A stretch of 64,000 nucleotides of DNA, taken from contig NZ_BCWW01000007.1 in NCBI RefSeq assembly GCF_001894785.1, forward strand, positions 248,001-312,000. The letters are read 5' to 3'. Positions 1 to 9,333 of this stretch are shown here, piece after piece; the stretch's first letter is position 1; each line of letters opens with the position of its first letter. This DNA comes from Rhodococcoides fascians NBRC 12155 = LMG 3623 (GTDB taxonomy: Bacteria; Actinomycetota; Actinomycetes; Mycobacteriales; Mycobacteriaceae). A program made the position numbers and the translations under genes. Below the pieces are notes generated by a model. That model saw only the letters and a list, made by a program, of their open reading frames with translations. It did not search any database and had not been told where the DNA came from.

Positions 1-549
1 GAGTCCGGTGGCGGTTCGGGTACCGCGAACATCAAGAGCCATCACAACGTCGGCGGTCTGCCCGACGATCTGCAGTTCGCGTTGGTCGAGCCGTTGCGTG
101 CGCTGTTCAAGGACGAGGTGCGCGCCGTCGGACGCGAGCTGGGCCTGCCCGAGGACATCGTCGGCAGACAGCCGTTCCCGGGACCGGGACTGGCCATTCG
201 CATCGTCGGAGAGATCACCGCGGACCGACTGGCCACGTTGCGTCACGCGGATTCCATTGTTCGAGAAGAGCTTACGGTCGCAGGCCTGGATCAGCAGATC
301 TGGCAGTGCCCGGTGGTGCTGTTGGCCGACGTGCGCAGCGTCGGCGTGCAGGGAGACGGTCGGACCTACGGACACCCCATCGTGTTGCGTCCGGTGTCGA
401 GCGAGGATGCGATGACCGCGGACTGGACCCGGTTGCCGTACGACGTGCTGGAAACGATTTCGACTCGGGTGACCAACGAGGTTCCGGAGGTCAACCGAGT
501 CGTACTCGACGTCACGAGCAAGCCGCCGGGCACCATCGAGTGGGAGTAG
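1..549 (+). CDS. guaA: GMP synthase (glutamine-hydrolysing), C-terminal part
   Basis: The reading frame is open from the first base and ends at a TAG at 547-549, so the 5' part lies outside the window. The visible 182 residues are the C-terminal part of GuaA, which amidates XMP to GMP in purine synthesis. Recognisable pieces are the [11 protein letters not shown] stretch, the [11 protein letters not shown] segment of the dimerisation domain and the terminal KPPGTIEWE motif that closes nearly all GuaA proteins. The next gene is convergent. In mycobacteria guaA also sits close to imuA'-imuB, as it does here. Confidence 0.97.
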   Translation, partial: ESGGGSGTANIKSHHNVGGLPDDLQFALVEPLRALFKDEVRAVGRELGLPEDIVGRQPFPGPGLAIRIVGEITADRLATLRHADSIVREELTVAGLDQQIWQCPVVLLADVRSVGVQGDGRTYGHPIVLRPVSSEDAMTADWTRLPYDVLETISTRVTNEVPEVNRVVLDVTSKPPGTIEWE

Positions 550-554
550 CGGGT

Positions 555-812
555 TCAGTGCATTCTGCTGGGACCCAGCAGTAAGGCCGCACCCACCACT
601 ACCGCAGCGATGACGAACACCCAGCGGAACTGAACCTCGGCCAGGGCGGTGACGGCGTCCTGGCCGATCAGCGCGGCGATCGCCACGATCAGCGCGGCGA
701 GTCCAGCGAGGAACAACGGAGCCGACGGGCCCTGCCTGCTCGAACTCTGTGCCGCGGTGTCCGAAGAACTGTCTCCGTGGCCGTATTCGGTGTGAATTCC
801 GTTGTCGCTCAT
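555..812 (-). CDS. Small two-helix membrane protein
   Basis: An 85-residue protein with a polar, Ser/Gln-rich N-terminal part (about residues 1-30) followed by two hydrophobic segments (about 32-50 and 62-80). I do not recognise a named family. Its start codon overlaps the stop of the upstream PspC gene (ATGA, 809-812), so the two are very probably co-transcribed and translationally coupled. A role alongside the PspC protein in the envelope is an inference from this coupling alone. The extreme 3' end contains a short inverted repeat (565-570 with 576-581) that could help end transcription between this gene and guaA. Confidence 0.75.
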   Translation of the reverse strand: MSDNGIHTEYGHGDSSSDTAAQSSSRQGPSAPLFLAGLAALIVAIAALIGQDAVTALAEVQFRWVFVIAAVVVGAALLLGPSRMH

Positions 813-2200
813 TGCTGCACCACTTTCAGTTCTCCGAATGTCGCATCGCCTTCGATCGTCAAGACCGGCGCGTCGGGTCGTGCGTCCTTTCCGGCGCGGA
901 CGCCGGGATCACCGCACTCGGCCGAACCGAATTCGGCGTTGCATTTCGTCTCGATGCTCATCGTGCTCGGTACGGTCACCACAGCACTGCCGAACGTCAC
1001 ATCGATCGTCACCGTCTTGTTCTCGGTGAGCGTCAGGCCGGTGAGGTCGAGGTCCAGTTCACCGAAGCCGACGTCATAGGCGGGGGCAAGTGCGGCGGCG
1101 GTGGTCGGGGCAACCCGTTGCGCGCCCGACACACTGTCGTCCAGATTCACCGGCCCGACAACCGATGCCAGGATGACGAACCCGGCCAGCGGCGCGCCGA
1201 CGACCAACAGGCCGTGGCCCTTTCGGAGAAATGCACCCAGGATCAGACCCACTGCGATGATCGACAACGCGACGGCACCGACGCGGCCCGGAGTGATCCA
1301 GTCGGAACCTGTCAGTGCTCCGAGTCCGGTGGTGACGGCAGCGCCGAGCAATGCTAGGCCGAGAAAGCTTGCCGTCCAACGCGATCGACGCTTACGTTCG
1401 ATCGCTGCCGGTGGGAAGGTGCCGGCCGGTTCGGGGAGGTCCCACGCAAACGGTGCCACTCCCAACGGGTCCCACGACGGAGGTGTCACGGCCTGGGGTG
1501 TGGTCGGAACGGCAGTGGCAGAGGTACTTTCGGCACGTGTGCTCTTGGTGAGGTCGACGGTCGGTGCAGTACCGGATTCCGATACCGGCTGTGTTGTCTG
1601 CGGTGTCGGCTCGTAGCTCTTGGGTAGCGTCGTGTACGGGGTGTACTGCTCGTACTGGAACTGCGGCGGCCGGTATTGCGCGGCGGACCACTGCTCCGCG
1701 GAGGTGGTGGTCGAGCCGAACGGGGTCGGTGCGTACTGCTGCCGGGTGAATTCCGCTGTTCGCAGGTACGGCGGCGGCTCGGGGCAGCGCTGGTGAAGCA
1801 ACCACAGTCCGCCGAGCATCGCCGCGAGAGAGATCACGCCGGATCCGCCGAGTCCCACACCGGCCGGACCGAGTGTCGACAGTGCGATCACCAACGCGAC
1901 CGCCACGACGACGGTCTTCGTCGTCGAATCGGAGCTGTGCCCGCGGCCCACCATGGATTCGACCCCCGAGGCGGAGTCGCCGGCGCGGCTGAGGACCAGC
2001 CACGCCGCCAGGTACAGCACGATTCCGGTGCCGCCGAAGAGGGTGGACACGACGAATGCGACCCGGATCAGTACGGGGTCGACGTCGTATCGGTAGCCGA
2101 TACCGGCTGCTACACCCGCCACGTGTCCGCGTTGCGGCAAGCGGTGCGGACGGGTGCGCCACATCTGCTGTAGCTGATCCGAGACGGTCACGTTGTTCAT
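809..2200 (-). CDS. PspC-domain membrane protein
   Basis: About 463 residues. The N-terminal 70 residues form a PspC domain: a basic segment, then GVAAGIGYRYDVDPVLIRVAFVV (split here as the GVAAGIGYRY and DVDPVLIRV motifs) and a hydrophobic helix. Further hydrophobic helices follow, then a Pro/Thr-rich cytoplasmic or linker stretch, two more membrane helices, and a C-terminal domain with beta-strand character resembling the cell-wall-active or DUF1707-adjacent tails of other actinobacterial PspC proteins. Starts at 2200 (MNNVTVSD) or 2209 (MVVMNN) are both plausible; the longer frame to 2272 has no good support. It is divergent from a PspC-bearing sensor kinase, so the two probably sense or answer the same envelope stress. 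Confidence 0.85.
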   Translation of the reverse strand: MNNVTVSDQLQQMWRTRPHRLPQRGHVAGVAAGIGYRYDVDPVLIRVAFVVSTLFGGTGIVLYLAAWLVLSRAGDSASGVESMVGRGHSSDSTTKTVVVAVALVIALSTLGPAGVGLGGSGVISLAAMLGGLWLLHQRCPEPPPYLRTAEFTRQQYAPTPFGSTTTSAEQWSAAQYRPPQFQYEQYTPYTTLPKSYEPTPQTTQPVSESGTAPTVDLTKSTRAESTSATAVPTTPQAVTPPSWDPLGVAPFAWDLPEPAGTFPPAAIERKRRSRWTASFLGLALLGAAVTTGLGALTGSDWITPGRVGAVALSIIAVGLILGAFLRKGHGLLVVGAPLAGFVILASVVGPVNLDDSVSGAQRVAPTTAAALAPAYDVGFGELDLDLTGLTLTENKTVTIDVTFGSAVVTVPSTMSIETKCNAEFGSAECGDPGVRAGKDARPDAPVLTIEGDATFGELKVVQQ

Positions 2201-2342
2201 GACAACCATCGTGTCGGCTGCAACCTCGGAACACATCAGGGATTCCCCTGATCTCGTACCCCGGACTTGCACCCGGGTCTGTTGCAGGCCGAAAGATCAG
2301 GGCGAACCCTGATGCGGTACCGCCCCCGGCCGTGCCAGGATC

Positions 2343-3725
2343 GTGGGCGTGCACCCTGTCGACAATCCAGCCGTTGACGCCGCCGTCGGCGCGTCCGCCG
2401 CGCCCGGTGCTGCGCCGTCGACCCGTCCGCTCCCGCCGCACCCTGTCCTTGCGTCGGGTTCGGCTTCTCGTGCCGCGTTGGAACGTTCGGCCCCCGCACC
2501 GTATCGGCGCCGCGGCGGCGGTCGTATCGTCGGCGGCGTCGCGGGCGGACTCGCCGATCATCTGGGTGTCGACGTGTTCAAGATCCGGGTGGCGTTCGCG
2601 TTGCTCGCGGCGTCCGCCGGTGCAGGGATCGTTGCGTACGGCCTGATCTGGATGTTCACCCCGGTCGGTGACGACACGGCACGTCCGAGCGCTACCGAGC
2701 GGCAACGAGCATTGGGACTGGCCGCCATCGGCCTCGGACTCGCCGTCGGACTGGCCTGGTTGCTCAGTGGTACTGCGGCATCGGTCGTCGTGCCGGTCGT
2801 CGTGGTCGTCGTCGGTGCTGCCCTGGTGTGGCGAGAATTCGATGCCGAGGGGCCGCGGACGGCGCTGGGGCTGCCCAAGCAACCGACCGTGCTCAGCTGG
2901 GCTCGTGTCGTCGGCGGCGCGACGTTGATCGTCCTGGGCCTTGCCGTGGTGGTGTTGGCCCGCGTCGATCTCGCGTCGCTTCGGTCGTCCCTGTTGGCCG
3001 TAGTGGTCACCCTCGTCGGAGTCGGTCTGTTGACGGTGCCGATCTGGTTGCGGACCTGGCGTGCGCTCGGGGCCGAGCGATCGGCGCGTATCCGAAACGA
3101 CGAACGTGAAGAGATTGCGTCGCATCTGCACGATTCGGTGCTGCAGACGTTGGCGCTCATTCAGAAGCAGGCGGATCGGCCGCAGGAGGTAATGCGGTTG
3201 GCGCGTGGGCAGGAGCGAGAACTGCGCAAGTGGTTGTTCGACGGCGGCGACACCGACAACTCGAGCTTGGCCGATGCGCTCAAGACCATCTCCGGCGAGG
3301 TCGAGGATCAACACGGCGTGACGGTCCGTCCCATCACGGTCGGGGACGTGCATCTGTTGCCGGACGACGTCGAATCGGGGCTGTCGCGAGAGAGCTTCAC
3401 CGCGCTGCTGGGGGCCACTCGTGAAGCTCTGGTCAACGCGGCCAAACATTCCGGTGAGACCAACATCGATCTGTTCGCCGAAACCGAACCCGAGCAGGTC
3501 AGTGTGTTCGTCCGCGACCGCGGTACGGGCTTCGACGAGTCTGCGGTGCCCGAGGACCGACAGGGACTGGCCAAGTCCATCCGTGGACGAATCGAACGCC
3601 GCGGCGGTTCCGTACAGGTGCGGTCCACAGTCGGTAAGGGAACCGAGGTACGAATCTTCATGCCACGCAACGGCGGGGCAGTGACCACCGAATCCGAATC
3701 CAACCATCAGGAGCAGCCGACGTGA
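2343..3725 (+). CDS. PspC-domain sensor histidine kinase
   Basis: 460 residues from a GTG start (a GTG at 2349 is an alternative). A Pro/Ala-rich leader is followed by a PspC domain at about 50-110 (GGGRIVGGVAGGLADHLGVD), several membrane helices to about residue 240, then a short dimerisation segment with the HLHDSVLQT box (phosphoacceptor histidine near residues 261-263) and a HATPase domain with ALVNAAKHS as the N box and DRGTGF as the G box. This is the NarL-partner type of kinase. Its stop overlaps the GTG of the response regulator (3722-3725), so the pair forms an operon and a two-component system. The PspC fusion suggests membrane or envelope stress sensing; the signal is not evident. 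Confidence 0.9.
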   Translation: MGVHPVDNPAVDAAVGASAAPGAAPSTRPLPPHPVLASGSASRAALERSAPAPYRRRGGGRIVGGVAGGLADHLGVDVFKIRVAFALLAASAGAGIVAYGLIWMFTPVGDDTARPSATERQRALGLAAIGLGLAVGLAWLLSGTAASVVVPVVVVVVGAALVWREFDAEGPRTALGLPKQPTVLSWARVVGGATLIVLGLAVVVLARVDLASLRSSLLAVVVTLVGVGLLTVPIWLRTWRALGAERSARIRNDEREEIASHLHDSVLQTLALIQKQADRPQEVMRLARGQERELRKWLFDGGDTDNSSLADALKTISGEVEDQHGVTVRPITVGDVHLLPDDVESGLSRESFTALLGATREALVNAAKHSGETNIDLFAETEPEQVSVFVRDRGTGFDESAVPEDRQGLAKSIRGRIERRGGSVQVRSTVGKGTEVRIFMPRNGGAVTTESESNHQEQPT

Positions 3726-4369
3726 CCGACCCTTTCCGCGTTTTTCTGGTCGACGACCACGCGGTGTTTCGCTCGGGAGTACGCGCCGAACTGGGCCGTG
3801 AGGTGGACATCGACGTCGTCGGGGAAGCAGGCGGAGTCGCCGAGGCGGTGTCGGGGATCGATTCCACCAAGCCCGACGTGGTGCTGCTGGACGTGCACAT
3901 GCCCGACGGTGGTGGCGTGGCCGTGCTCAACCGAATTGCCGAGGGCCCGGTGTGCTTGGCGCTCAGCGTGTCCGACGCAGCGGAGGACGTCATCGCCGTC
4001 ATCCGGGCCGGCGCGAGGGGGTATGTCACCAAGACCATCTCCGGCTCGGAACTGGCCGATTCCGTCCGACGCGTAGCCGGGGGAGATGCGGTGTTCAGCC
4101 CGCGTCTTGCCGGCTTCGTCCTCGACTCGTTCACCGGCCGCAGCGCAGCGCCCGAGCCGCCGTTGGATCCGGAATTGGATTCGTTGACGCCCCGTGAACT
4201 CGAAGTACTGAGGTTGCTGGCGCGCGGCTACACGTATCGGGAGATCGCCGAGGATCTGTTCATCTCGGTCAAAACCGTCGAAACGCACGCGTCCAATGTT
4301 CTTCGGAAGACCCAGCAATCGAACAGGAATGCACTGACGCGGTGGGCGCACAAGCGTCGAATCGATTAG
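3722..4369 (+). CDS. LuxR/NarL-family response regulator
   Basis: 215 residues. The receiver domain covers about 1-120, with the acidic pair in LVDDHAVF, the phosphorylatable aspartate in VVLLDVHMPDGG, and the KT near residue 103 that closes the site. A LuxR-type helix-turn-helix occupies about 150-212 (LTPRELEVLRLLARGYTYRE, then ISVKTVETHASNVLRK). It overlaps the upstream PspC sensor kinase by four bases, which makes the partnership nearly certain. A likely target is the divergent PspC gene, as in other PspC/LiaRS-like modules; that is inference. Confidence 0.93.
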   Translation: MTDPFRVFLVDDHAVFRSGVRAELGREVDIDVVGEAGGVAEAVSGIDSTKPDVVLLDVHMPDGGGVAVLNRIAEGPVCLALSVSDAAEDVIAVIRAGARGYVTKTISGSELADSVRRVAGGDAVFSPRLAGFVLDSFTGRSAAPEPPLDPELDSLTPRELEVLRLLARGYTYREIAEDLFISVKTVETHASNVLRKTQQSNRNALTRWAHKRRID

Positions 4370-4422
4370 GCCGTCTGCGTTGGGCTTGACCTTCGACCGA
4401 CGCGAAGCTTCAGGATTTCGAC

Positions 4423-5430
4423 ATGACTGATTCGGACGAAGAATTCCTGACCATCGGTGTGTTCGCTCGCGAGAGCGGGCTGACCCCCAGCGCGCTGCGG
4501 TTCTATGACGATTGCGGCTTGCTGGCCCCGGCGTCCATCGACGCACAATCGGGTTATCGCTACTACACTCGCGCACAATCGAAGCGGGCGAACATCATTC
4601 GCCAGCTGCGCGAGATCGGGCTGCCACTCGACAAGGTTGCCGCTGCCCTCGACGGCGATGGAACTGCCGCCATCGAGATCGTGGATCGACACGTCGAAGC
4701 TCTGGCTGCACAGGCGCGGGCGGCAGCCGAGGCAGCAGTGTCGATTCGCCGGTTGTTCGACGAAAAATACTGCACGGCAACGGTATCAGCCGAGGATTTG
4801 GCCTCGGCGATGGCGCAGGTCTCGTCGGCGGCCGGGGCGAGCCAAGAATTTCCGGTACTGCAGGGCGTACTGATCGAGGTGGACGGAAGTAGCGTCACCC
4901 TCACCGCGACGGATCGGTATCGATTGTCCACGCGCAGTTTCGTCGCGCAGTGCTCGCCCGGACTACCGTGGTCGCGAATCGTAGGCGTCGGATCCCTCGA
5001 GGCCGTCCCCGCCTCGGGCACCCTCGTGCTGACGCGAACCGACGAGTCGATGGTGGTCGACTCCGACGGTTCTCGGGTGGCGGTGAACACGGTCGACGGT
5101 GAATTCCCCGACTGGCGCACGATGATGGACGGTCTGGCTCCGACTGTGACGAGGGTTGTGCTGCAACGAGATTTCGTTCCCGTTGATGGCGGTACCCTGC
5201 GCATCGTGGCCGGGCCCGACGGTTTCTCGGTCGATGGTGTTCCGGTTCCTGCACGGGTGACCGGTTCACAGAGTGTGGTGTTCTTCGATGCGGCCGTCCT
5301 GCAGGCCGCCGTCGCATCGGCCGTTGGACCGGATCTGATGCTCGATATCGCTGCACCGGATCAACCGATGCTGGTGCGTTCCGCGGTCGACGGTGCTCTG
5401 ACGACGTTGGTGATGCCGGTTCTCGGCTGA
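4423..5430 (+). CDS. MerR-type regulator fused to DNA polymerase III beta-clamp-like domains
   Basis: 335 residues with two unrelated halves. Residues 9-76 are a MerR winged helix (TIGVFARESGLTPSALRFYD, then GYRYYTRAQ), followed by a helical linker to about 115. Residues 119-335 match domains 2 and 3 of the DnaN sliding clamp: a PVLQGVLIEV strand, the very typical ATDRYRL (162-168), DGEFPDW (225-231) and a C-terminal LTTLVMPVLG. Clamp domain 1 is absent and the MerR part stands in its place. Proteins with this architecture occur in actinobacteria, but I know of no established function. It lies 2.5 kb from imuA'-imuB, whose ImuB protein carries a clamp-binding motif. A short inverted repeat (CTTCG/CGAAG) upstream of the ATG could be its own operator. 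Confidence 0.85.
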   Translation: MTDSDEEFLTIGVFARESGLTPSALRFYDDCGLLAPASIDAQSGYRYYTRAQSKRANIIRQLREIGLPLDKVAAALDGDGTAAIEIVDRHVEALAAQARAAAEAAVSIRRLFDEKYCTATVSAEDLASAMAQVSSAAGASQEFPVLQGVLIEVDGSSVTLTATDRYRLSTRSFVAQCSPGLPWSRIVGVGSLEAVPASGTLVLTRTDESMVVDSDGSRVAVNTVDGEFPDWRTMMDGLAPTVTRVVLQRDFVPVDGGTLRIVAGPDGFSVDGVPVPARVTGSQSVVFFDAAVLQAAVASAVGPDLMLDIAAPDQPMLVRSAVDGALTTLVMPVLG

Positions 5431-5452
5431 ACGGCGGACTGCGCGGGAGTTG

Positions 5453-6679
5453 TTACAGCAACAGGACGACAGCCAGGATCAGAAGAATCACGACCACGAC
5501 GAGTCCGCCGAGGACGGCCGTCGCCGGGATGGACGTCCGGTCGCCGATGACGTCCTCGATGCGCATGAGTGCGTCCTGGACCGGGTTCTTTCTCTTCTTC
5601 GGAAGGTCGAACGGCGGCGGTGAGTACGAGGAGGGAGTCGGATCCGTTCGGCTCTCTCCCGGTTGCACGGCGGGCAGACCGGCGATGGTGCGTCCGAATT
5701 CTCGGGACGGTCGGCGAGATTCCGAGACGGGTGTCGATCGTCTCGCCCAGGCGGGGACGACGCCGTCCGCTGAGGTCAGAGGTACTCCGCGCAACTGAGA
5801 GATGGTGCCGCGCTTGCTTATTGCGGCAAGAATGATCTCGTCACGGGCCTGGGCCATGGTGGGACGTCGAGCCGGATCGGGCTCGAGCATGTGCAGTAGT
5901 GGGCCGGTGAGGTCTCCGCTGCGAGTGGGAGAGATGATCTGCCCCTTGGCAACTCGGTGCAGGAGCGCAATCGAATCGTGATCGATGCCGAAGGGCGGCG
6001 CACCTTCCATTGCGGTGTACAACGTGGCACCGAGGGAGAACACATCGCTGGCCGCAGTGGGGTCCTGGCCGCGCGCGACCTCGGGGGCGAAGTACGCGGG
6101 GGTGCCGGTGATGACGCTGTCGTCGGCTTCCTCCACGTCGCCCTTGGCTCGAGAGATGCCGAAATCGCTGATCTTGACGATGCCCAGATCCTTGCCGCGG
6201 TCGGCGATCAGAATGTTGCCCGGCTTGATGTCGCGATGCACGATTCCGGCGTCGTGTGCTTCGGTCAGGGCGTCGGCGATCTGCGCACCGATCTGAGCGA
6301 CCTCGAACGGTGGTAGTGAGTCGGTGACGCCGAGCGCCTGCGCGAGGCTGCGTGAGGACAGGTATTCCATGATCAACCACGGCTCGCCGTCGACGAGAGC
6401 GACGTCGTGCATCGCGATGGCGTGTGGGCTCGACAGGCGGGCCGCGATCCGTCCTTCGCGCATGGCCCGGTTGCGCACGTCCACTGCCTGTTCCGGGGTC
6501 AACCGGGTGGTGGAGGTGACCTGTTTGACGGCCACCTGCCGGTGCAGAAGGGTGTCGGTGGCGAGCCAGACCGCGCCCATGCCGCCACCGCCGAGCTTGC
6601 CGGCGAGACGGTATCTGCCGGCGAGGAGGTAGTCGGGCCCGACTCCCCGTCGAACACGCTGCTGATCGGTCACGTCCAC
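5453..6679 (-). CDS. Membrane-anchored serine/threonine protein kinase
   Basis: 408 residues from a GTG start (GTG at 6673 also possible). The N-terminal 270 residues are a Hanks-type kinase: Gly loop GKLGGGGMGAVW, invariant lysine in VAVKQV, catalytic loop HRDIKPGN and DFG in ISDFGIS. A Pro/Ser-rich juxtamembrane linker leads to one membrane helix at the very C-terminus (about 386-408); almost nothing follows outside, so there is no PASTA or other sensor domain. It converges with the MerR-clamp gene and diverges from imuA', and its promoter region is the one that contains the LexA box. Confidence 0.92.
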   Translation of the reverse strand: MDVTDQQRVRRGVGPDYLLAGRYRLAGKLGGGGMGAVWLATDTLLHRQVAVKQVTSTTRLTPEQAVDVRNRAMREGRIAARLSSPHAIAMHDVALVDGEPWLIMEYLSSRSLAQALGVTDSLPPFEVAQIGAQIADALTEAHDAGIVHRDIKPGNILIADRGKDLGIVKISDFGISRAKGDVEEADDSVITGTPAYFAPEVARGQDPTAASDVFSLGATLYTAMEGAPPFGIDHDSIALLHRVAKGQIISPTRSGDLTGPLLHMLEPDPARRPTMAQARDEIILAAISKRGTISQLRGVPLTSADGVVPAWARRSTPVSESRRPSREFGRTIAGLPAVQPGESRTDPTPSSYSPPPFDLPKKRKNPVQDALMRIEDVIGDRTSIPATAVLGGLVVVVILLILAVVLLL

Positions 6680-6791
6680 AGGTTAGTGGACGATGCCGCG
6701 GTGTGCCCGCAGCAGCGGTACTACCGCCTCTACCAGGGGCTACGGCATCGCCTTGACGAGTTGCCGTCCGAACGGCTTTACTGGGTGCAGA

Positions 6792-6807
6792 TCGAAATTG
6801 TGTTCGA
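6792..6807 (+). promoter_or_regulatory. LexA (SOS) box upstream of imuA'
   Basis: TCGAAATTGTGTTCGA matches the actinobacterial SOS box TCGAAC-N4-GTTCGA at 11 of the 12 defined positions. It lies 72 bases before the imuA' ATG, where LexA would block transcription. It is also within the intergenic region of the divergent kinase gene, so that promoter could be affected too. Confidence 0.85.
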
Positions 6808-6878
6808 ATACGTCACTTCCCGCGTCCGTCGAACACCGGTGTTTCGGCTCGATTTTTCATGCAGTGAAGGGGAGTGAC

Positions 6879-7742
6879 ATGTCTGTTTCCGAGGCTGCAG
6901 CACAGGCTTCCGTACCGCCGGATGCGCTCGACGGGTTGTCGCTTCCCGAGCGGGTGGCGCTGCTACGCAGTCGGATGGCTGCCGTACCGTCTCGCGGTGA
7001 AACGGCCTCGGTGCGCATCGAGAATTCTGCTCCCGTTCGTCCCCGCCCTACCGACCCCGAATCCGACCCCGAATCCGACGCCGTCGACGGCTCGGAGCAG
7101 GTGTCGGTACCGACCCGTAGGCGGCCTGTTCTTCCGGTGCCGTCGGCGCTGATGGAGGTTCTTCCGCACGGTGGTCTGGTGCGCGGAACGGTGGCCTCGG
7201 TGTCCGGTGCCGGTTCGTTGTTGATCGGGTTGGTAGCCGCGGTGACCGGTGCCGGCGGTCATGTCGCCGTCATAGGTCAGCCCCGCTTCGGACTTCTGGC
7301 TGCGGTGGAGATGGGCGCGCAGCTGAGCAAGCTGGCTCTCATTCCCGATCCCGGCCCCGACCCGGTGGAAGTGGCGGCGATCCTGCTCGACGGTGTCGAT
7401 CTCGTCGTCCTCGGTCTCGGTGGCCTGTCGGTACCACCGACTCGGGCCAGGGCAGTAGTGGCGCGCGCCCGCAGCAAAGGGTCGACGTTGGTGGTGACCG
7501 ACGGGCACTGGGACGGAGCCGAGCTACGACTCGACGCGTCGGTGCACGGCTACGACGGCCTCGGCACAGGCCGTGAGCTGGGGCGTGGCCGGCTGCGCGG
7601 GGTTCGATTGTCGGTGTGCGCGCGGGGTAAAGCGATGCGTCCTCGTACGGTTCGATTCGACTTGCGTGCGGAGAACGGCCGCATCGAATGGCATGCCGAA
7701 CAGCAGGAGTCGAATCCGTTGTCGATCGCGGTCTCGACATGA
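6879..7742 (+). CDS. imuA': ImuA' mutasome accessory protein
   Basis: 287 residues. The sequence resembles mycobacterial ImuA', a RecA-fold protein without recombinase activity that is needed, with ImuB and DnaE2, for damage-induced mutagenesis. After a Pro/Glu-rich segment (about 45-75) comes a RecA-like core with [19 protein letters not shown] and a hydrophobic Walker-B-like strand [10 protein letters not shown]; a canonical Walker A motif is not evident. The ATG at 6879 is preceded by AAGGGGAG; the frame extends further upstream to 6693, but that part would run through the LexA box. It overlaps imuB by four bases (ATGA). Confidence 0.9.
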   Translation: MSVSEAAAQASVPPDALDGLSLPERVALLRSRMAAVPSRGETASVRIENSAPVRPRPTDPESDPESDAVDGSEQVSVPTRRRPVLPVPSALMEVLPHGGLVRGTVASVSGAGSLLIGLVAAVTGAGGHVAVIGQPRFGLLAAVEMGAQLSKLALIPDPGPDPVEVAAILLDGVDLVVLGLGGLSVPPTRARAVVARARSKGSTLVVTDGHWDGAELRLDASVHGYDGLGTGRELGRGRLRGVRLSVCARGKAMRPRTVRFDLRAENGRIEWHAEQQESNPLSIAVST

Positions 7743-9313
7743 GTACCGGCCAGTCCAACCGTGTTCTGGCGCTGTGGTGTCCCGACTGGCCTGCCGTCGC
7801 CGCAGCAGCTCAGGCCGATCTACCGGCGACGCATCCGGTGGTCGTCACGTCGGCCAACCGGGTCGTCGCCTGCTCGGCCACGGCACGGGCGTCGGGCATC
7901 AAGCGCGGCCTACGTCGCCGGGAGGCGCAGGCGCGGTGCCCCGACGTGCATGTGGCCGTTGCCGATACCGATCGTGATGCACGCCTGTTCGAGCCCGTGG
8001 TCTCGGCTGTCGCGGCCATCGCCCCCGGCGTCGAAGTGCTGCGGCCGGGCCTGTTGGTTCTTGCAGCGCGTGGTGTCGGACGGTACTTCGGTACCGAGCA
8101 TCGCGCCGCGGAGCGGTTGATCGACGAAGCGTCGGCTGCAGGTGTCGAATGTCAGATCGGGATTGCCGACGAGTTGTCCACCGCAGTCGTCGCCGCGCGG
8201 TACGCACAGGTGGTGCCGCGCGGTGGTGGTGCCGGGTTTCTTTCGCCGTTACCGATCGCCGAACTCTCGGCGGAGCCCAGTATGGCCGCGGCCGATCGTG
8301 GTGAACTGGTGGATCTGTTGCACCGCTTGGGTTTACGCAGAATCGGGGACTTCGCTGCCCTGTCTCCGTCGGATGTGGCATCGCGATTCGGTACCGATGC
8401 CGTGCTGGCGCATCGCAGTGCCCGCGGTGAGCCCGAAAGGCCGCCGTCTGCCCGTGCTCTGCCTCCCGACCTGGATGTGGAGTATCTGTGCGATCCGCCG
8501 ATCGACCGGGTGGATGCAGCCGCGTTCGCCGGGCGCGCATTGGCCGAGCAGCTGCACACCAAGCTTGCCGCGGCTGCTGTTGCGTGCACTCGGTTGCTGG
8601 TGCACGCCAGTACCGGCAACGGTGAGAATTTGTCGCGAATCTGGCGGTGCGCCGAGCCGTTGACGCCGGAGGGCACGGCCGATCGCGTGCGGTGGCAACT
8701 CGACGGCTGGATCACCGGACGCAGCGAGAACAAGCCGACGTCGGCGATCACCGTCCTGCGCCTCGAGCCGATCGAAGTGGTGGCAGCAGGGGAGTTGCAG
8801 CTGGGTTTGTGGGGCAGTGTCGGTGACGAGGACGACAGGGCGCGTCGGGCGTTGGTACGCGTTCAGGGTCTGCTCGGCGGCGAATCGGTGCTCGGGGGTG
8901 TTCTCAGCGGTGGACGCGGGCCGGCCGAGCGGATCACGTTGCGTCCACTGGGAGACGAGTTGGTGCCGCTGTCCGATCCATCGGCCCCGTGGCCGGGCCG
9001 ACTACCCGAGCCGGCACCGGCGGCGGTGATCGAGACACGCCCGGCAGTGACGCTGATGAACCGAGCGGGTTCGGGAATCGGCGTCACCGACCGCGGTGTG
9101 TTCGATGCGCCGCCCAAGAGATTGCGGTGGGGGACCAAGGAATGGGAGTTGACGGGCCTGGCCGGGCCGTGGCCCGTCGACGAACGGTGGTGGGACAGCG
9201 GGCAAGGATCGACGGGGCCGACGGCGCGGGCACAGGTGGTGCTCGACGACGAGAGGGCGTTGCTGCTGGTGTTCGACGACGGTCTGTGGCGGGTGGAAGG
9301 AATCTACGAGTAG
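7739..9313 (+). CDS. imuB: ImuB, catalytically inactive Y-family polymerase of the SOS mutasome
   Basis: 524 residues. The fold is that of Y-family polymerases, but the acidic catalytic motifs are missing: the N-terminal strand reads [16 protein letters not shown] instead of carrying the metal-binding aspartates, and the SxDE motif is replaced by [11 protein letters not shown]. This is the hallmark of ImuB, a scaffold linking ImuA', DnaE2 and the sliding clamp. The clamp-binding motif QLGLWG is encoded at 8798-8815, close to the QLPLWG of mycobacterial ImuB. A little-finger domain (about 240-350) and an OB-like C-terminal part follow. It is coupled to imuA' through an ATGA overlap and so shares the LexA control. 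Confidence 0.93.
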   Translation: MSTGQSNRVLALWCPDWPAVAAAAQADLPATHPVVVTSANRVVACSATARASGIKRGLRRREAQARCPDVHVAVADTDRDARLFEPVVSAVAAIAPGVEVLRPGLLVLAARGVGRYFGTEHRAAERLIDEASAAGVECQIGIADELSTAVVAARYAQVVPRGGGAGFLSPLPIAELSAEPSMAAADRGELVDLLHRLGLRRIGDFAALSPSDVASRFGTDAVLAHRSARGEPERPPSARALPPDLDVEYLCDPPIDRVDAAAFAGRALAEQLHTKLAAAAVACTRLLVHASTGNGENLSRIWRCAEPLTPEGTADRVRWQLDGWITGRSENKPTSAITVLRLEPIEVVAAGELQLGLWGSVGDEDDRARRALVRVQGLLGGESVLGGVLSGGRGPAERITLRPLGDELVPLSDPSAPWPGRLPEPAPAAVIETRPAVTLMNRAGSGIGVTDRGVFDAPPKRLRWGTKEWELTGLAGPWPVDERWWDSGQGSTGPTARAQVVLDDERALLLVFDDGLWRVEGIYE

Positions 9314-9333
9314 GAACCGCTACCGTCGGGGAA

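Noticed and set aside
565-581. CTGCTG-GGACC-CAGCAG stem between guaA and the small membrane protein
   Set aside because: It lies inside the coding end of the small protein and is short; at best a weak terminator, so not listed as a separate feature.
1392-3707. 771-codon open frame on the minus strand
   Set aside because: It runs antisense through the PspC kinase gene and out of frame through the PspC protein; composition is Arg/Gln/Gly-rich as expected for a shadow frame in GC-rich DNA.
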